From DATJNI01 sp035508275 (GTDB taxonomy: Bacteria > Patescibacteriota > Saccharimonadia > Saccharimonadales > UBA4665), in the NCBI GenBank assembly GCA_035508275.1, contig DATJNI010000008.1, positions 1 through 57,136 of the forward strand: a stretch of DNA of 57,136 nt, written 5' to 3'. Below the pieces are notes generated by a model, which worked only from the letters and a program-made list of their open reading frames with translations, did no database searches and had not been told where the DNA came from. Within the stretch, counting starts at the first letter, position 1; each line of letters opens with the position of its first letter. Shown in pieces: positions 49,805 through 56,752 of the stretch. The position numbers were made by a program, and so were the translations under genes.

Positions 49805-50359
49805 ATGCTTAAAAGAAAAATTAAAAATAATTCTGGCTTTACGATTATCGAAGTCATGATTGTCTTGGCAATAGCTGCCTTGATTCTATTAATAGTCTTG
49901 CTGGCTGTTCCAGCTCTTCAAAGAAGCGCAAGGAATAACAGTAGGAGAGCGGACGCTTCAGCTGTTGAGTCAGCTGTGTCTGAATATGCGTCAAATAACG
50001 GTGGATCCCTACCGGCGGGTATAAGCTACAGCAGTAACTCGTCTCAGTTGACTCTCTGCGGTACAGCAAACTGTCCTGCATCTGACACGAGTGCACAGGC
50101 TAACGCGAAGTTAGGTTACTACACAGGTACCACAAATAACAACGCTACGCCTACAAATAGCAATGTAACACTCTACACTACAGAAGCTGCACCTCCAACA
50201 AACGGAACGAACACGGACGATGCCTTGATCATAGAGGAAGGGGCTAGTTGTCTGAACTCAACGACTGTACAGGCAGCAAGTAGTCCAAAGGCCAACGCTG
50301 TTGTCTATGGTGTTGAGACAAGTGGTGGCACATACGACTGGGAGTGTATAGGCTCATAA
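49805..50359 (+). CDS. Type IV pilin, probable major subunit
   Basis: 184 residues. Prepilin leader of 11 residues ending NSG, then FTIIEVMIVLAIAALILLIV with Glu5. The globular part is Ser/Asn/Thr-rich with four cysteines (CGTANC; SCLNS; WECIGS), the last placed like the C-terminal disulfide loop of type IVa pilins. This gene alone in the locus has its own promoter, the strongest ribosome-binding site (AAAGGGGG) and a strong terminator directly after it, as expected for the most abundant subunit. That functional ranking is inference. Confidence 0.88.
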   Translation: MLKRKIKNNSGFTIIEVMIVLAIAALILLIVLLAVPALQRSARNNSRRADASAVESAVSEYASNNGGSLPAGISYSSNSSQLTLCGTANCPASDTSAQANAKLGYYTGTTNNNATPTNSNVTLYTTEAAPPTNGTNTDDALIIEEGASCLNSTTVQAASSPKANAVVYGVETSGGTYDWECIGS

Positions 50360-50382
50360 AGTAACTGTAACTACGATAAACG

Positions 50383-50417
50383 ATAGGGGTTTTAATTTCT
50401 AAAACCCCTATTTTGTT
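50383..50417 (+). terminator. Rho-independent terminator after the pilin gene
   Basis: A perfect 11-bp stem, ATAGGGGTTTT (50383-50393) with AAAACCCCTAT (50401-50411), a 7-nt loop, and a T-rich trail TTTGTTT. It isolates the pilin message from the downstream pilD and minor-pilin genes. It is the only unmistakable intrinsic terminator seen in the window. Confidence 0.92.
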
Positions 50418-50453
50418 TAATTAGCTCTTGGCACTCATGTTAATATGTTGGTT

Positions 50454-51263
50454 ATGCTTGTCATCCTATTTCTCTTTGGATTAGTTTTTGGTAGTTTTAT
50501 CAATGCTTTAGTTTGGAGATTGCATGAACAAACCTTAAGAAAGGATAAAGACACATCTATTCTTAAAGGCAGATCCATATGCCCTAATTGTCGTACGCAG
50601 TTAAAAACTATTGATCTTGTGCCCGTAGTCAGCTGGATTACGTTAAAAGGGAGGTGCAGATACTGTCAGAAAAAAATATCTAAAGAATACCCGATAGTTG
50701 AGTTGTCCACCGCCATACTTTTTTCCTTATCCTATGTAATATGGCCTACCAACGTAAAAGGTCTGCAAATTGTTCTTCTAATAATCTGGTGCTTAATCCT
50801 AACTGGGCTAATAGCGCTATTTATATATGATTATAAATATAGACTTCTTCCGAGCAGGATTATTTATCCATTAATTGGGCTTGCGCTGCTCTTTAACGCG
50901 GTAAAACTACACTACACGAATGATATTTTTACTTACCTTATCGATCTGCTGGCTGCAGTACTAGTGGGTGGAGGAGTTTTCTACCTAATCTACCTAATAT
51001 CCGGAGGGAAGTGGATTGGGGGTGGTGATGTAAGACTTGGATGGCTATTAGGGTTAATTGCTGGAACACCTGCGAAAGGCGTCCTGTTTATTTTCCTTGC
51101 CTGTTTGTTGGGCACAGCCTACTCCGTACCAGCTATCATACAAGGCAAGACAAAAAAGAATAATCTAATAGCTTTTGGACCTTTCCTTATTATAGCGATT
51201 TTCATAGTTCAGTTTTACGGGCAAGACATAATTAACTGGTATAGAAACATAGCTTTGGGATAG
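50454..51263 (+). CDS. pilD: Prepilin peptidase PilD
   Basis: Bifunctional A24 aspartyl protease and N-methylase that processes prepilins. 269 residues from this start. The N-terminal cytoplasmic domain has FGSFINALVWRLHEQ and the zinc-binding pair of CxxC motifs (CPNC; CRYC), retained. Catalytic aspartates are in YDYKYRLLP and GGGDVRLGWLLGL. About seven or eight membrane helices. I choose ATG 50454 because TGT-TAATAT ends 7 nt upstream; an ATG 9 bases earlier overlaps that -10. Confidence 0.93.
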   Translation: MLVILFLFGLVFGSFINALVWRLHEQTLRKDKDTSILKGRSICPNCRTQLKTIDLVPVVSWITLKGRCRYCQKKISKEYPIVELSTAILFSLSYVIWPTNVKGLQIVLLIIWCLILTGLIALFIYDYKYRLLPSRIIYPLIGLALLFNAVKLHYTNDIFTYLIDLLAAVLVGGGVFYLIYLISGGKWIGGGDVRLGWLLGLIAGTPAKGVLFIFLACLLGTAYSVPAIIQGKTKKNNLIAFGPFLIIAIFIVQFYGQDIINWYRNIALG

Positions 51264-51268
51264 ACAAC

Positions 51269-51305
51269 TTGACATACCCCTTATGCTATAATTATAGGGG
51301 TATGT
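51269..51305 (+). promoter_or_regulatory. Leaderless promoter embedded in a 10-bp inverted repeat
   Basis: TGC followed by a perfect TATAAT (51284-51292) lies 9 nt before the ATG at 51302. The arms ACATACCCCT (51272-51281) and AGGGGTATGT (51296-51305) are perfect reverse complements flanking the -10, the right arm covering the start codon. Because transcription begins near 51299 the left arm is not in the RNA, so this is more likely a DNA operator than an RNA hairpin. Confidence 0.65.
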
Positions 51306-52123
51306 ACGGTGGCAAAAACAAACACTTAGGTGGTTATACAATAGTTGAACTTATGGTTGTTCTAGCTGTTTCGGGATTAATGTTTCTTATTGCCACTCTT
51401 TTCATAAACGGCAGGGTGCAAGAAGCGTCATTTAAAAGTTCTGTTAATACAATGACCTCTAATATACAAGACATAATTGATCAGGTAGGGTCAGGCAAAT
51501 ATAGCGACCAACCCCTGTACTGCACGGCAGGCGGTGCCCCGACCTATATGTTGCAACTCCCTCCTTACTCAACTAGCCCTACTGGTCAACCTCTCATGCA
51601 AGGAACAAACTCAGACTGTGTTTTTATGGGCAAATTTATCTATTTTGGTGGTGGCACGGCAGGTGACTATCAGGCCATAACGCTGGCAGGGGCGACCGAG
51701 AACACAACTATAAGTAACGTAATACCAGTTACGCCTACAGCTAACGGTGGAGGTGGCTATGATCTAACAACGCAGGGCGAGATACCCCAGGGACTGACAC
51801 TTAACGATATAAGCGTCAACGGTAACAAAGGCTACTATGGTTTTGGCTTTTCGGCGAATCCGCAAAATCTAAGTAATTCAGTCTCAAAAGTTACCACCGC
51901 CCTGACTGAAATTCTTGTATATGCTCCGTCTGTTAAGGGTCCAAATCTAAATATCACAGGTTTACTTAGTGCCAATAACAGTCTTCAACAGGCAAACACG
52001 GTAAGTGTGTGCGTGACAGACGGACAGTACTATGCAAACATTCTCATTGGGCAAAACTCTAGTAATAATCAGGAGAATCAGTTAGTTGCAACTCCACAGG
52101 AATTGGGTACAAATCCATGTTAA
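51302..52123 (+). CDS. Type IV pilin-like protein, first gene of the minor-pilin operon
   Basis: 273 residues. Short leader MYGGKNKHLGG, then YTIVELMVVLAVSGLMFLIA with Glu5 after the processing glycine. The exported domain of about 230 residues is Gly/Thr/Asn-rich with cysteines in LYCTAGG, SDCVF, VCVTDG and at the C-terminus, suggesting disulfides. It is larger than a normal GspH-like minor pilin. The start at 51302 keeps the prepilin leader short and fits the -10 position. Overlaps the next gene by 7 bases. Confidence 0.82.
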   Translation: MYGGKNKHLGGYTIVELMVVLAVSGLMFLIATLFINGRVQEASFKSSVNTMTSNIQDIIDQVGSGKYSDQPLYCTAGGAPTYMLQLPPYSTSPTGQPLMQGTNSDCVFMGKFIYFGGGTAGDYQAITLAGATENTTISNVIPVTPTANGGGGYDLTTQGEIPQGLTLNDISVNGNKGYYGFGFSANPQNLSNSVSKVTTALTEILVYAPSVKGPNLNITGLLSANNSLQQANTVSVCVTDGQYYANILIGQNSSNNQENQLVATPQELGTNPC

Positions 52124-52623
52124 AGAGGTATTTACGAAAAGAGAGAGGGGACACCATTATAGAGGTGCTTGTGGTGCTTACAATACTTGGACTGGCTATG
52201 AGTATCTCATATGCAACGGCCAACCAAAGCCTAGACGATACCAGGCAAGCACAGGATGCCGCTCAGGCTGCTCAAATTGTCCAATCTCAGCTTGAAAGTC
52301 TAAGAACGATGGTAACAAATCCCGCAACAGTCAATGGCAATCCAAACCCTAATTACATATTTAACCCCAACTACACTATGGCCAATAGTGTATGTGTTAC
52401 GCCAGATGCAGTTACCCCTGGAACATTTGATATCTCTAGCAATAGCGGTGCGAGCAGCTCCACTAACCCTTGCTATCTATATAATCAATTTATAGTAAGC
52501 ATAAGTTATACCCAGAGCTCTGGGGTGATAGGTGGGCAGTTCGAGATACAAGCAAGTTGGTATGGAACCAATGGCTCTGGAACTAACACTTCTACACTAT
52601 TTTATAATCTATATCAGCCATGA
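52117..52623 (+). CDS. Type IV minor pilin, PilV/GspI-like
   Basis: 168 residues. Leader MLKRYLRKERG, then DTIIEVLVVLTILGLAMSIS. Glu5 is present, but mature residue 1 would be aspartate, unusual for a position normally hydrophobic. The helix continues AQAAQIVQSQLESLRTMV as in PilV/GspI proteins. Two cysteines in the domain (SVCVTPD; NPCYLY). It overlaps both neighbours by a few bases, so is translationally coupled within the minor-pilin group that primes pilus assembly. Confidence 0.82.
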   Translation: MLKRYLRKERGDTIIEVLVVLTILGLAMSISYATANQSLDDTRQAQDAAQAAQIVQSQLESLRTMVTNPATVNGNPNPNYIFNPNYTMANSVCVTPDAVTPGTFDISSNSGASSSTNPCYLYNQFIVSISYTQSSGVIGGQFEIQASWYGTNGSGTNTSTLFYNLYQP

Positions 52624-53363
52624 AAATGAAAAATAACGAAACCGGCTTTACCATACTTGAACTTCTCATCGCAACTGCTATTCTCTCGATTATTTTACTA
52701 TTAGTTACCGTAGTGATGATTAGCATAGGCAGCTTATATAATAAGGGTTTGTCCGAATCAAACACGCAGGACACTGCTAGAAATATAGTTAGTCAAATTT
52801 CCAGCCAACTTGAGCTAAGTGCGGACGATGCCACCTATGGTCAAGGTACTGTAAGTAATGTCAACGTAAGCGCCTATTGTATTGGCGGGATAAGATACTC
52901 ATTTGTTTTGAACACATTGCCTGGGGAGAATGGCAATACCCTTCAGCATGTATTTTGGAAGGATGTGCCAACCGGTTATTGCAACCCTAACTTCCCGGCT
53001 GACCTCACACAATCTAATCCTAGTGGCGCATCGGCTACTAACGGAGAGGAGTTAATAAGTCCTAGCACCCGCCTCACTAGTTTCTGTATAGGGAGCGAAG
53101 TGACAGTAAATGCAACCTGTAACAACAGCTCTACCCTTAGCTCACCCTACGTTGTTAGTATTGGTCTGGCTTTTGGAAGTGCCGATTTACTGTGCGACAA
53201 TAATCCCTCGCCTTCAGAGCCTCCTGCAAATAACTGTAACGCAACCAATTTGAGTGGAGAGAATCTATCAAATATTAATGGTCAGGTTACGTGTAGGGGA
53301 AAGACTGGAGACGAATATTGTGGAACATCTTACCTAAACACAGTTATAGATAGCAGGCTTTAA
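52620..53363 (+). CDS. Type IV minor pilin, PilW/GspJ-like
   Basis: 247 residues. Leader MKMKNNETG, then FTILELLIATAILSIILLLVTVVM with Glu5. The continuation SLYNKGLSESNTQDTARNIVSQISSQLE resembles the GspJ/PilW N-terminal helix. The exported domain contains several cysteines. Overlaps the preceding gene by 4 bases (ATGA) and precedes the PilX-like gene by 10. Assignment to the J/W class rests on size, helix pattern and gene order. Confidence 0.8.
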   Translation: MKMKNNETGFTILELLIATAILSIILLLVTVVMISIGSLYNKGLSESNTQDTARNIVSQISSQLELSADDATYGQGTVSNVNVSAYCIGGIRYSFVLNTLPGENGNTLQHVFWKDVPTGYCNPNFPADLTQSNPSGASATNGEELISPSTRLTSFCIGSEVTVNATCNNSSTLSSPYVVSIGLAFGSADLLCDNNPSPSEPPANNCNATNLSGENLSNINGQVTCRGKTGDEYCGTSYLNTVIDSRL

Positions 53364-53373
53364 GGTGTAAAAT

Positions 53374-54504
53374 ATGAATATGCTTAAGACTAGAAAAAAT
53401 AAAATAAAAGATGACGAAAACGGCTTTGCGTCTCTGGTAATTGCGTTAATAGTCATTGTAGTGTTAGGCCTTCTGACAGTTGGGTTTGCTCAGCTAGCTA
53501 GGAGGGAGCAACAGAACTCTCTCAATAATGCACTTGCTAACCAGGCGTACTATGCTGCTGAGAGTGGTGTCAACGATACTCTCAAAGACATTGCGGATGG
53601 GTATATAAATCAAGCTTGGTTAAATTCTGAGCCTGCCGGTGGTTGCCTAAACACTACGGGCCTAAATCAAAATGCACTTACGTATAACAAAGTGCTAAAT
53701 GCAGCCGATTATATAGGTTACTCATGTTTGATGGTAAATCTCAGTCCTTCAAACCTGACATTTAATAATACTCCGCCTGGCCAAGGTCAATATGTGGAGT
53801 TCACTACTACTGCGCCCATATCTAATCTGACTGTTCAGTGGGGTAGTGCGGATGGACAAAACGTCATACCGTCTACGTTTACGTCAGACGATGAGTTTTC
53901 GCCTTTGGCGACATGGAATAAGATGGGTCAGTTACCAGTTCTGCAGTTTAATTTCACCCCTATACAATCCACAGTAACGAGGCAGGGGCTAATAAGTTCG
54001 ACATCGAACGAATACCTATACCCATATACAGGTGGAAGCACTGCGTGTTCGGTTAGCTCAGGGATTGGAGGTTGCACGCCAGTTCAACCGGTGAAATGCG
54101 CCTATCCAGCTGGTGGTCCTGCTGCACAACCTTTACCTTGCAGCATAAAGCTTGCCAATGTTCCAACGGGCGGGGTCGGCGCCTATTTAATACACTTTTT
54201 GCCGTATTACGATCAGCCATATATATACATTACCGCCACAGATAGTATGGGTAACCCAGTTAATTTTATAGGACAGTATCAAATTGATGTTACGGGGTAT
54301 GCTCACAATGTTCTTAGAAGGATTCAGGTTAGAATTAATTCGTCTTCTGGCAGTGAACCGTTGCTACCAAGCAGTGCAATAGAGGCACAGAATATTTGTA
54401 AACGCGAAGATACTCAGCCAGCCAACACGGCCTATTGGAATCCTCAATCAAGACCTGTTACCAATTCGGCTACCGACCCCTGTAACCTTAGTCGTAACCA
54501 GTAA
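53374..54504 (+). CDS. PilX/GspK-like tip minor pilin
   Basis: 376 residues. The leader ends DDENG and the mature part starts FASLVIALIVIVVLGLLTVGF. Glutamate 5 is absent (Val), as in GspK and PilX tip subunits that cap the fibre and need no charge pairing below the next subunit. NQAYYAAESGVNDTL is the PilX N-terminal signature. A large exported domain of about 320 residues contains paired cysteines (ACSVSSGIGGC; VKCAYPAG). It ends the operon, immediately abutting the convergent Xer gene. Confidence 0.85.
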   Translation: MNMLKTRKNKIKDDENGFASLVIALIVIVVLGLLTVGFAQLARREQQNSLNNALANQAYYAAESGVNDTLKDIADGYINQAWLNSEPAGGCLNTTGLNQNALTYNKVLNAADYIGYSCLMVNLSPSNLTFNNTPPGQGQYVEFTTTAPISNLTVQWGSADGQNVIPSTFTSDDEFSPLATWNKMGQLPVLQFNFTPIQSTVTRQGLISSTSNEYLYPYTGGSTACSVSSGIGGCTPVQPVKCAYPAGGPAAQPLPCSIKLANVPTGGVGAYLIHFLPYYDQPYIYITATDSMGNPVNFIGQYQIDVTGYAHNVLRRIQVRINSSSGSEPLLPSSAIEAQNICKREDTQPANTAYWNPQSRPVTNSATDPCNLSRNQ

Positions 54505-55413
54505 CTATTTGGAGTGATACTTTTCGTAGATATTCTTTAAGTGTGGATCTGTCACATGGGTATATATCTGCGTAGTAGATATATTGCTATGTCCAAGCAT
54601 AGCTTGTACTGACCTAAGATCAGCGCCGTTCATAAGCAGATCAGTCGCATAGGAATGCCTAAGAGTATGCGGACTAACATGTTTAGTAATACCTGCCATC
54701 AAGGCATATCTGCTTACCAGTCTTTGAACACTTCTAGCTGTTAGTCTGTGGTAATTACCGGTTAAATCTACTTGTTTATTCCCACTATATCTAATAAATA
54801 AAGGTTTTGTGTTATCTGATCTCTCATCTAAATATTCCATAATCCATTTAGCAGACTCTTCACTTATGAATATAGGACGATCTTTTTGTCCTTTACCCCT
54901 AACCATAAATTCCCGTCTTTTCAAATTAATACTATCTTTGTTTAGTCCTACCAATTCGCTTACCCTAAGACCCGAACTAAACAATAACTCCAAGATGGCT
55001 CTATCTCTGAGGCCATTAACTTTAGAAATATCTGGCTGTGCGAACAATCTCTCAAGCTCCTCATTATTTAAGAAGGTAACCTGCTTTCTAAATGTTCGAC
55101 TAAGCTCAATTTTATCTGCGGTTAGGGCAGGGATATCTCTTTTAGCACAAAACTTTAAGAAACTTCTAAGAGCAATAAGGTGGTAGTTTTGCGTTATCTT
55201 GCTCAGCTCGTCTGACGTATTTGTCCCAAGTCGATTAAGCCAAAGACGCCACTTTCGGACTAGCTCAGGGTCAATATCGCTAACTTTAATATCCCCAGCG
55301 AAATCTACGAGCCTAGTCAGGTAATGATCGTAATTCTCGATAGTATGTTGTGATCTATTTTGTTCGATTTCTAAATATTCTAGAAAGTCGGTTTTTGCTT
55401 TTGAGAAGAGCAT
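54505..55413 (-). CDS. xerC: Tyrosine recombinase XerC/XerD-like
   Basis: Resolves chromosome dimers at dif together with FtsK. 302 residues: an N-terminal SAM-like core-binding domain (about 1-85) and a catalytic domain with Arg in SSGLRVSELVGL, Lys in the RGKGQKDRPIF hairpin, HTLRHSYATDLL, and the nucleophile Tyr in STTQIYTHV. All six catalytic residues are recognisable. Which of XerC or XerD it corresponds to, or whether it works alone, cannot be told. TGT-TAGAAT, as at ychF, ends 6 nt before the ATG. Confidence 0.92.
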   Translation of the reverse strand: MLFSKAKTDFLEYLEIEQNRSQHTIENYDHYLTRLVDFAGDIKVSDIDPELVRKWRLWLNRLGTNTSDELSKITQNYHLIALRSFLKFCAKRDIPALTADKIELSRTFRKQVTFLNNEELERLFAQPDISKVNGLRDRAILELLFSSGLRVSELVGLNKDSINLKRREFMVRGKGQKDRPIFISEESAKWIMEYLDERSDNTKPLFIRYSGNKQVDLTGNYHRLTARSVQRLVSRYALMAGITKHVSPHTLRHSYATDLLMNGADLRSVQAMLGHSNISTTQIYTHVTDPHLKNIYEKYHSK

Positions 55414-55419
55414 AAGCTC

Positions 55420-55428
55420 ATTCTAACA
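55420..55428 (-). promoter_or_regulatory. Leaderless extended -10 of the Xer gene
   Basis: On the minus strand TGT-TAGAAT occupies 55428-55420 and the ATG begins 6 nt later at 55413. The same nine bases at the same spacing precede ychF on the minus strand (TGT-TAGAAT, 6 nt before 34303). Confidence 0.6.
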
Positions 55429-55521
55429 TTGTGCGACCCATACAACTAGCAGTCACTTAGCTAAAACCCTCAAGCTTCTGCTAGAATAGATAGATAAAAT
55501 TAAGCCGCAAGGGAAACATTA

Positions 55522-56025
55522 ATGGAAAGAACTTTAGTTATCTTTAAACCCGACTCAGTGCAAAGAGGTATAGTCGGCGAGATAATAACCAGGTTTGAAA
55601 AAGTTGGTCTAAAAATTATTGGCATAAAAATGATAGCGCCAGATTATGAGCACTACCACAAGCACTATGAAGGAATTGGCACTTTAAAGACGCGCAAAGG
55701 CGACGAAGTTTTTGAAAGTAGCCTGAAAAGCATGCAAGAGGGACCAGTAATAGCCATGGTTTTAGAGGGTGTTGAAGCAGTTGAAACAGTTAGGAAGATG
55801 GTTGGTGCAACTGAGCCAAAAAGTGCATTGCCAGGTACCATAAGGGGCGACTATGCACATATGAGCTTCAATAGATCAACAGAGCTCGGACAAGGTATAG
55901 CAAATATTGTTCATGCTTCGGCTGACCTAAATGAAGCCAAGCAAGAAGTTGCGCATTGGTTTAATGATTCTGAGCTGTATGACTACCAAGTTGTTCATGA
56001 GCAATTCACTCAACCCAAAAAGTAG
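55522..56025 (+). CDS. ndk: Nucleoside diphosphate kinase
   Basis: Transfers the gamma-phosphate between nucleoside triphosphates and diphosphates through a phosphohistidine. TLVIFKPDSVQRGIVGEII, ALPGTIRGDYA and the catalytic His in NIVHASADLNEA are intact. At 167 residues it is longer than the usual 135-150, owing to an insertion around residue 55 (GIGTLKTRKGDEVFESS) and an extended C-terminus. TGC-TAGAAT (55479-55487) with a 30-35-nt leader and AAGGGA make this a normally leadered gene. Confidence 0.94.
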   Translation: MERTLVIFKPDSVQRGIVGEIITRFEKVGLKIIGIKMIAPDYEHYHKHYEGIGTLKTRKGDEVFESSLKSMQEGPVIAMVLEGVEAVETVRKMVGATEPKSALPGTIRGDYAHMSFNRSTELGQGIANIVHASADLNEAKQEVAHWFNDSELYDYQVVHEQFTQPKK

Positions 56026-56051
56026 TTCCCTTTAGTATAATTAACACTTAG

Positions 56052-56126
56052 GTCCCCGTAGTTCAATGGATAGAATAACTCCGTCCTAAGGAGCAGATCT
56101 GCGTTCGAGTCGCGGCGGGGATACCA
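56052..56126 (+). tRNA. tRNA-Arg (anticodon CCT)
   Basis: Cloverleaf by hand: acceptor GTCCCCG (56052-56058) pairs with CGGGGAT (56116-56122), with the first pair G-T. The D arm is 56061-56076 with GG in the loop. The anticodon stem ACTCC/GGAGC has one terminal mismatch around loop GTCCTAA, anticodon CCT (56085-56087). The T arm CTGCG-TTCGAGT-CGCGG is standard. Discriminator A123, then CCA encoded in the DNA (56124-56126). A TATAAT at 56036-56041 lies 10 nt upstream. It reads AGG codons, and AGG/AGA are frequent for arginine in this window. Confidence 0.9.
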
Positions 56127-56170
56127 CGCATGTATACTAAAAATGCTTGAATAACTGGTAAAATAAGCAT

Positions 56171-56752
56171 ATGCCTGAAAAAAATACAAAACCCCCAAAA
56201 TACTTTGCCGACCAGTTTGATGACGAGGAAGTTCTTTACGTTTTTCATAGGCACCCAATCGTTATGCGAAAAGGCTTGATCCTTGGGCTGATGGGACCGT
56301 TAATCGGAGTATTACCAGCTGCTATTAAACCAAGTCTCGGGCTTAACGGCTTTTTTATAGGCCTGATACTAGGGTGTGTCGCTGGTTTAATCGTATTCTT
56401 TCCGAGCTGGGTTGGCTGGTACTTCAGCATTTTCATAGTTACGGACCAAAGATTTATTCAAATTACTCAAAAAGGCTTTTTTCATAGGTCCGTAGCAGAC
56501 CTTAGTCTTAATCAAATACAGTCAGTTAATTATCAAATACATGGACTGCAGGAAACAATGCTAAGTTTTGGTACAATTAGTATGCAAACATATGTCGGGG
56601 ATTTGGTAATACATGACGTTAATCATCCGGCAAAGGTGCAGAAAAAACTTTTAGGAATACTTAGACAAGAAGGGGTGAGTGAATCGCAATATCCTGTGAT
56701 CGAGTCTACTTTAGGAGATGATGAAGAAGAAACAGAAGCGCAAGAAGCTTAA
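56171..56752 (+). CDS. PH-domain membrane protein (YdbS/bPH2-like)
   Basis: 193 residues. A short cytoplasmic start (EEVLYVFHRHPIVMRKGLIL) precedes two transmembrane helices (about 37-55 and 62-88). The bacterial PH2-type domain follows, with YFSIFIVTDQRFIQITQKGFFHRSVADLSLNQIQSVNYQIHG and FGTISMQTYVGDLVIHDV. The last 20 residues are acidic. Such proteins are membrane-associated and of unclear role. TGG-TAAAAT ends 6 nt before the ATG, another leaderless arrangement. The 3' end overlaps the next gene by about 32 bases. Confidence 0.8.
   Translation: MPEKNTKPPKYFADQFDDEEVLYVFHRHPIVMRKGLILGLMGPLIGVLPAAIKPSLGLNGFFIGLILGCVAGLIVFFPSWVGWYFSIFIVTDQRFIQITQKGFFHRSVADLSLNQIQSVNYQIHGLQETMLSFGTISMQTYVGDLVIHDVNHPAKVQKKLLGILRQEGVSESQYPVIESTLGDDEEETEAQEA

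Noticed and set aside
56010..56258. Minus-strand ORFs across the tRNA-Arg region
   Set aside because: They run through the tRNA and the 5' end of the PH-domain gene, whose promoter and domain content are clear on the plus strand.
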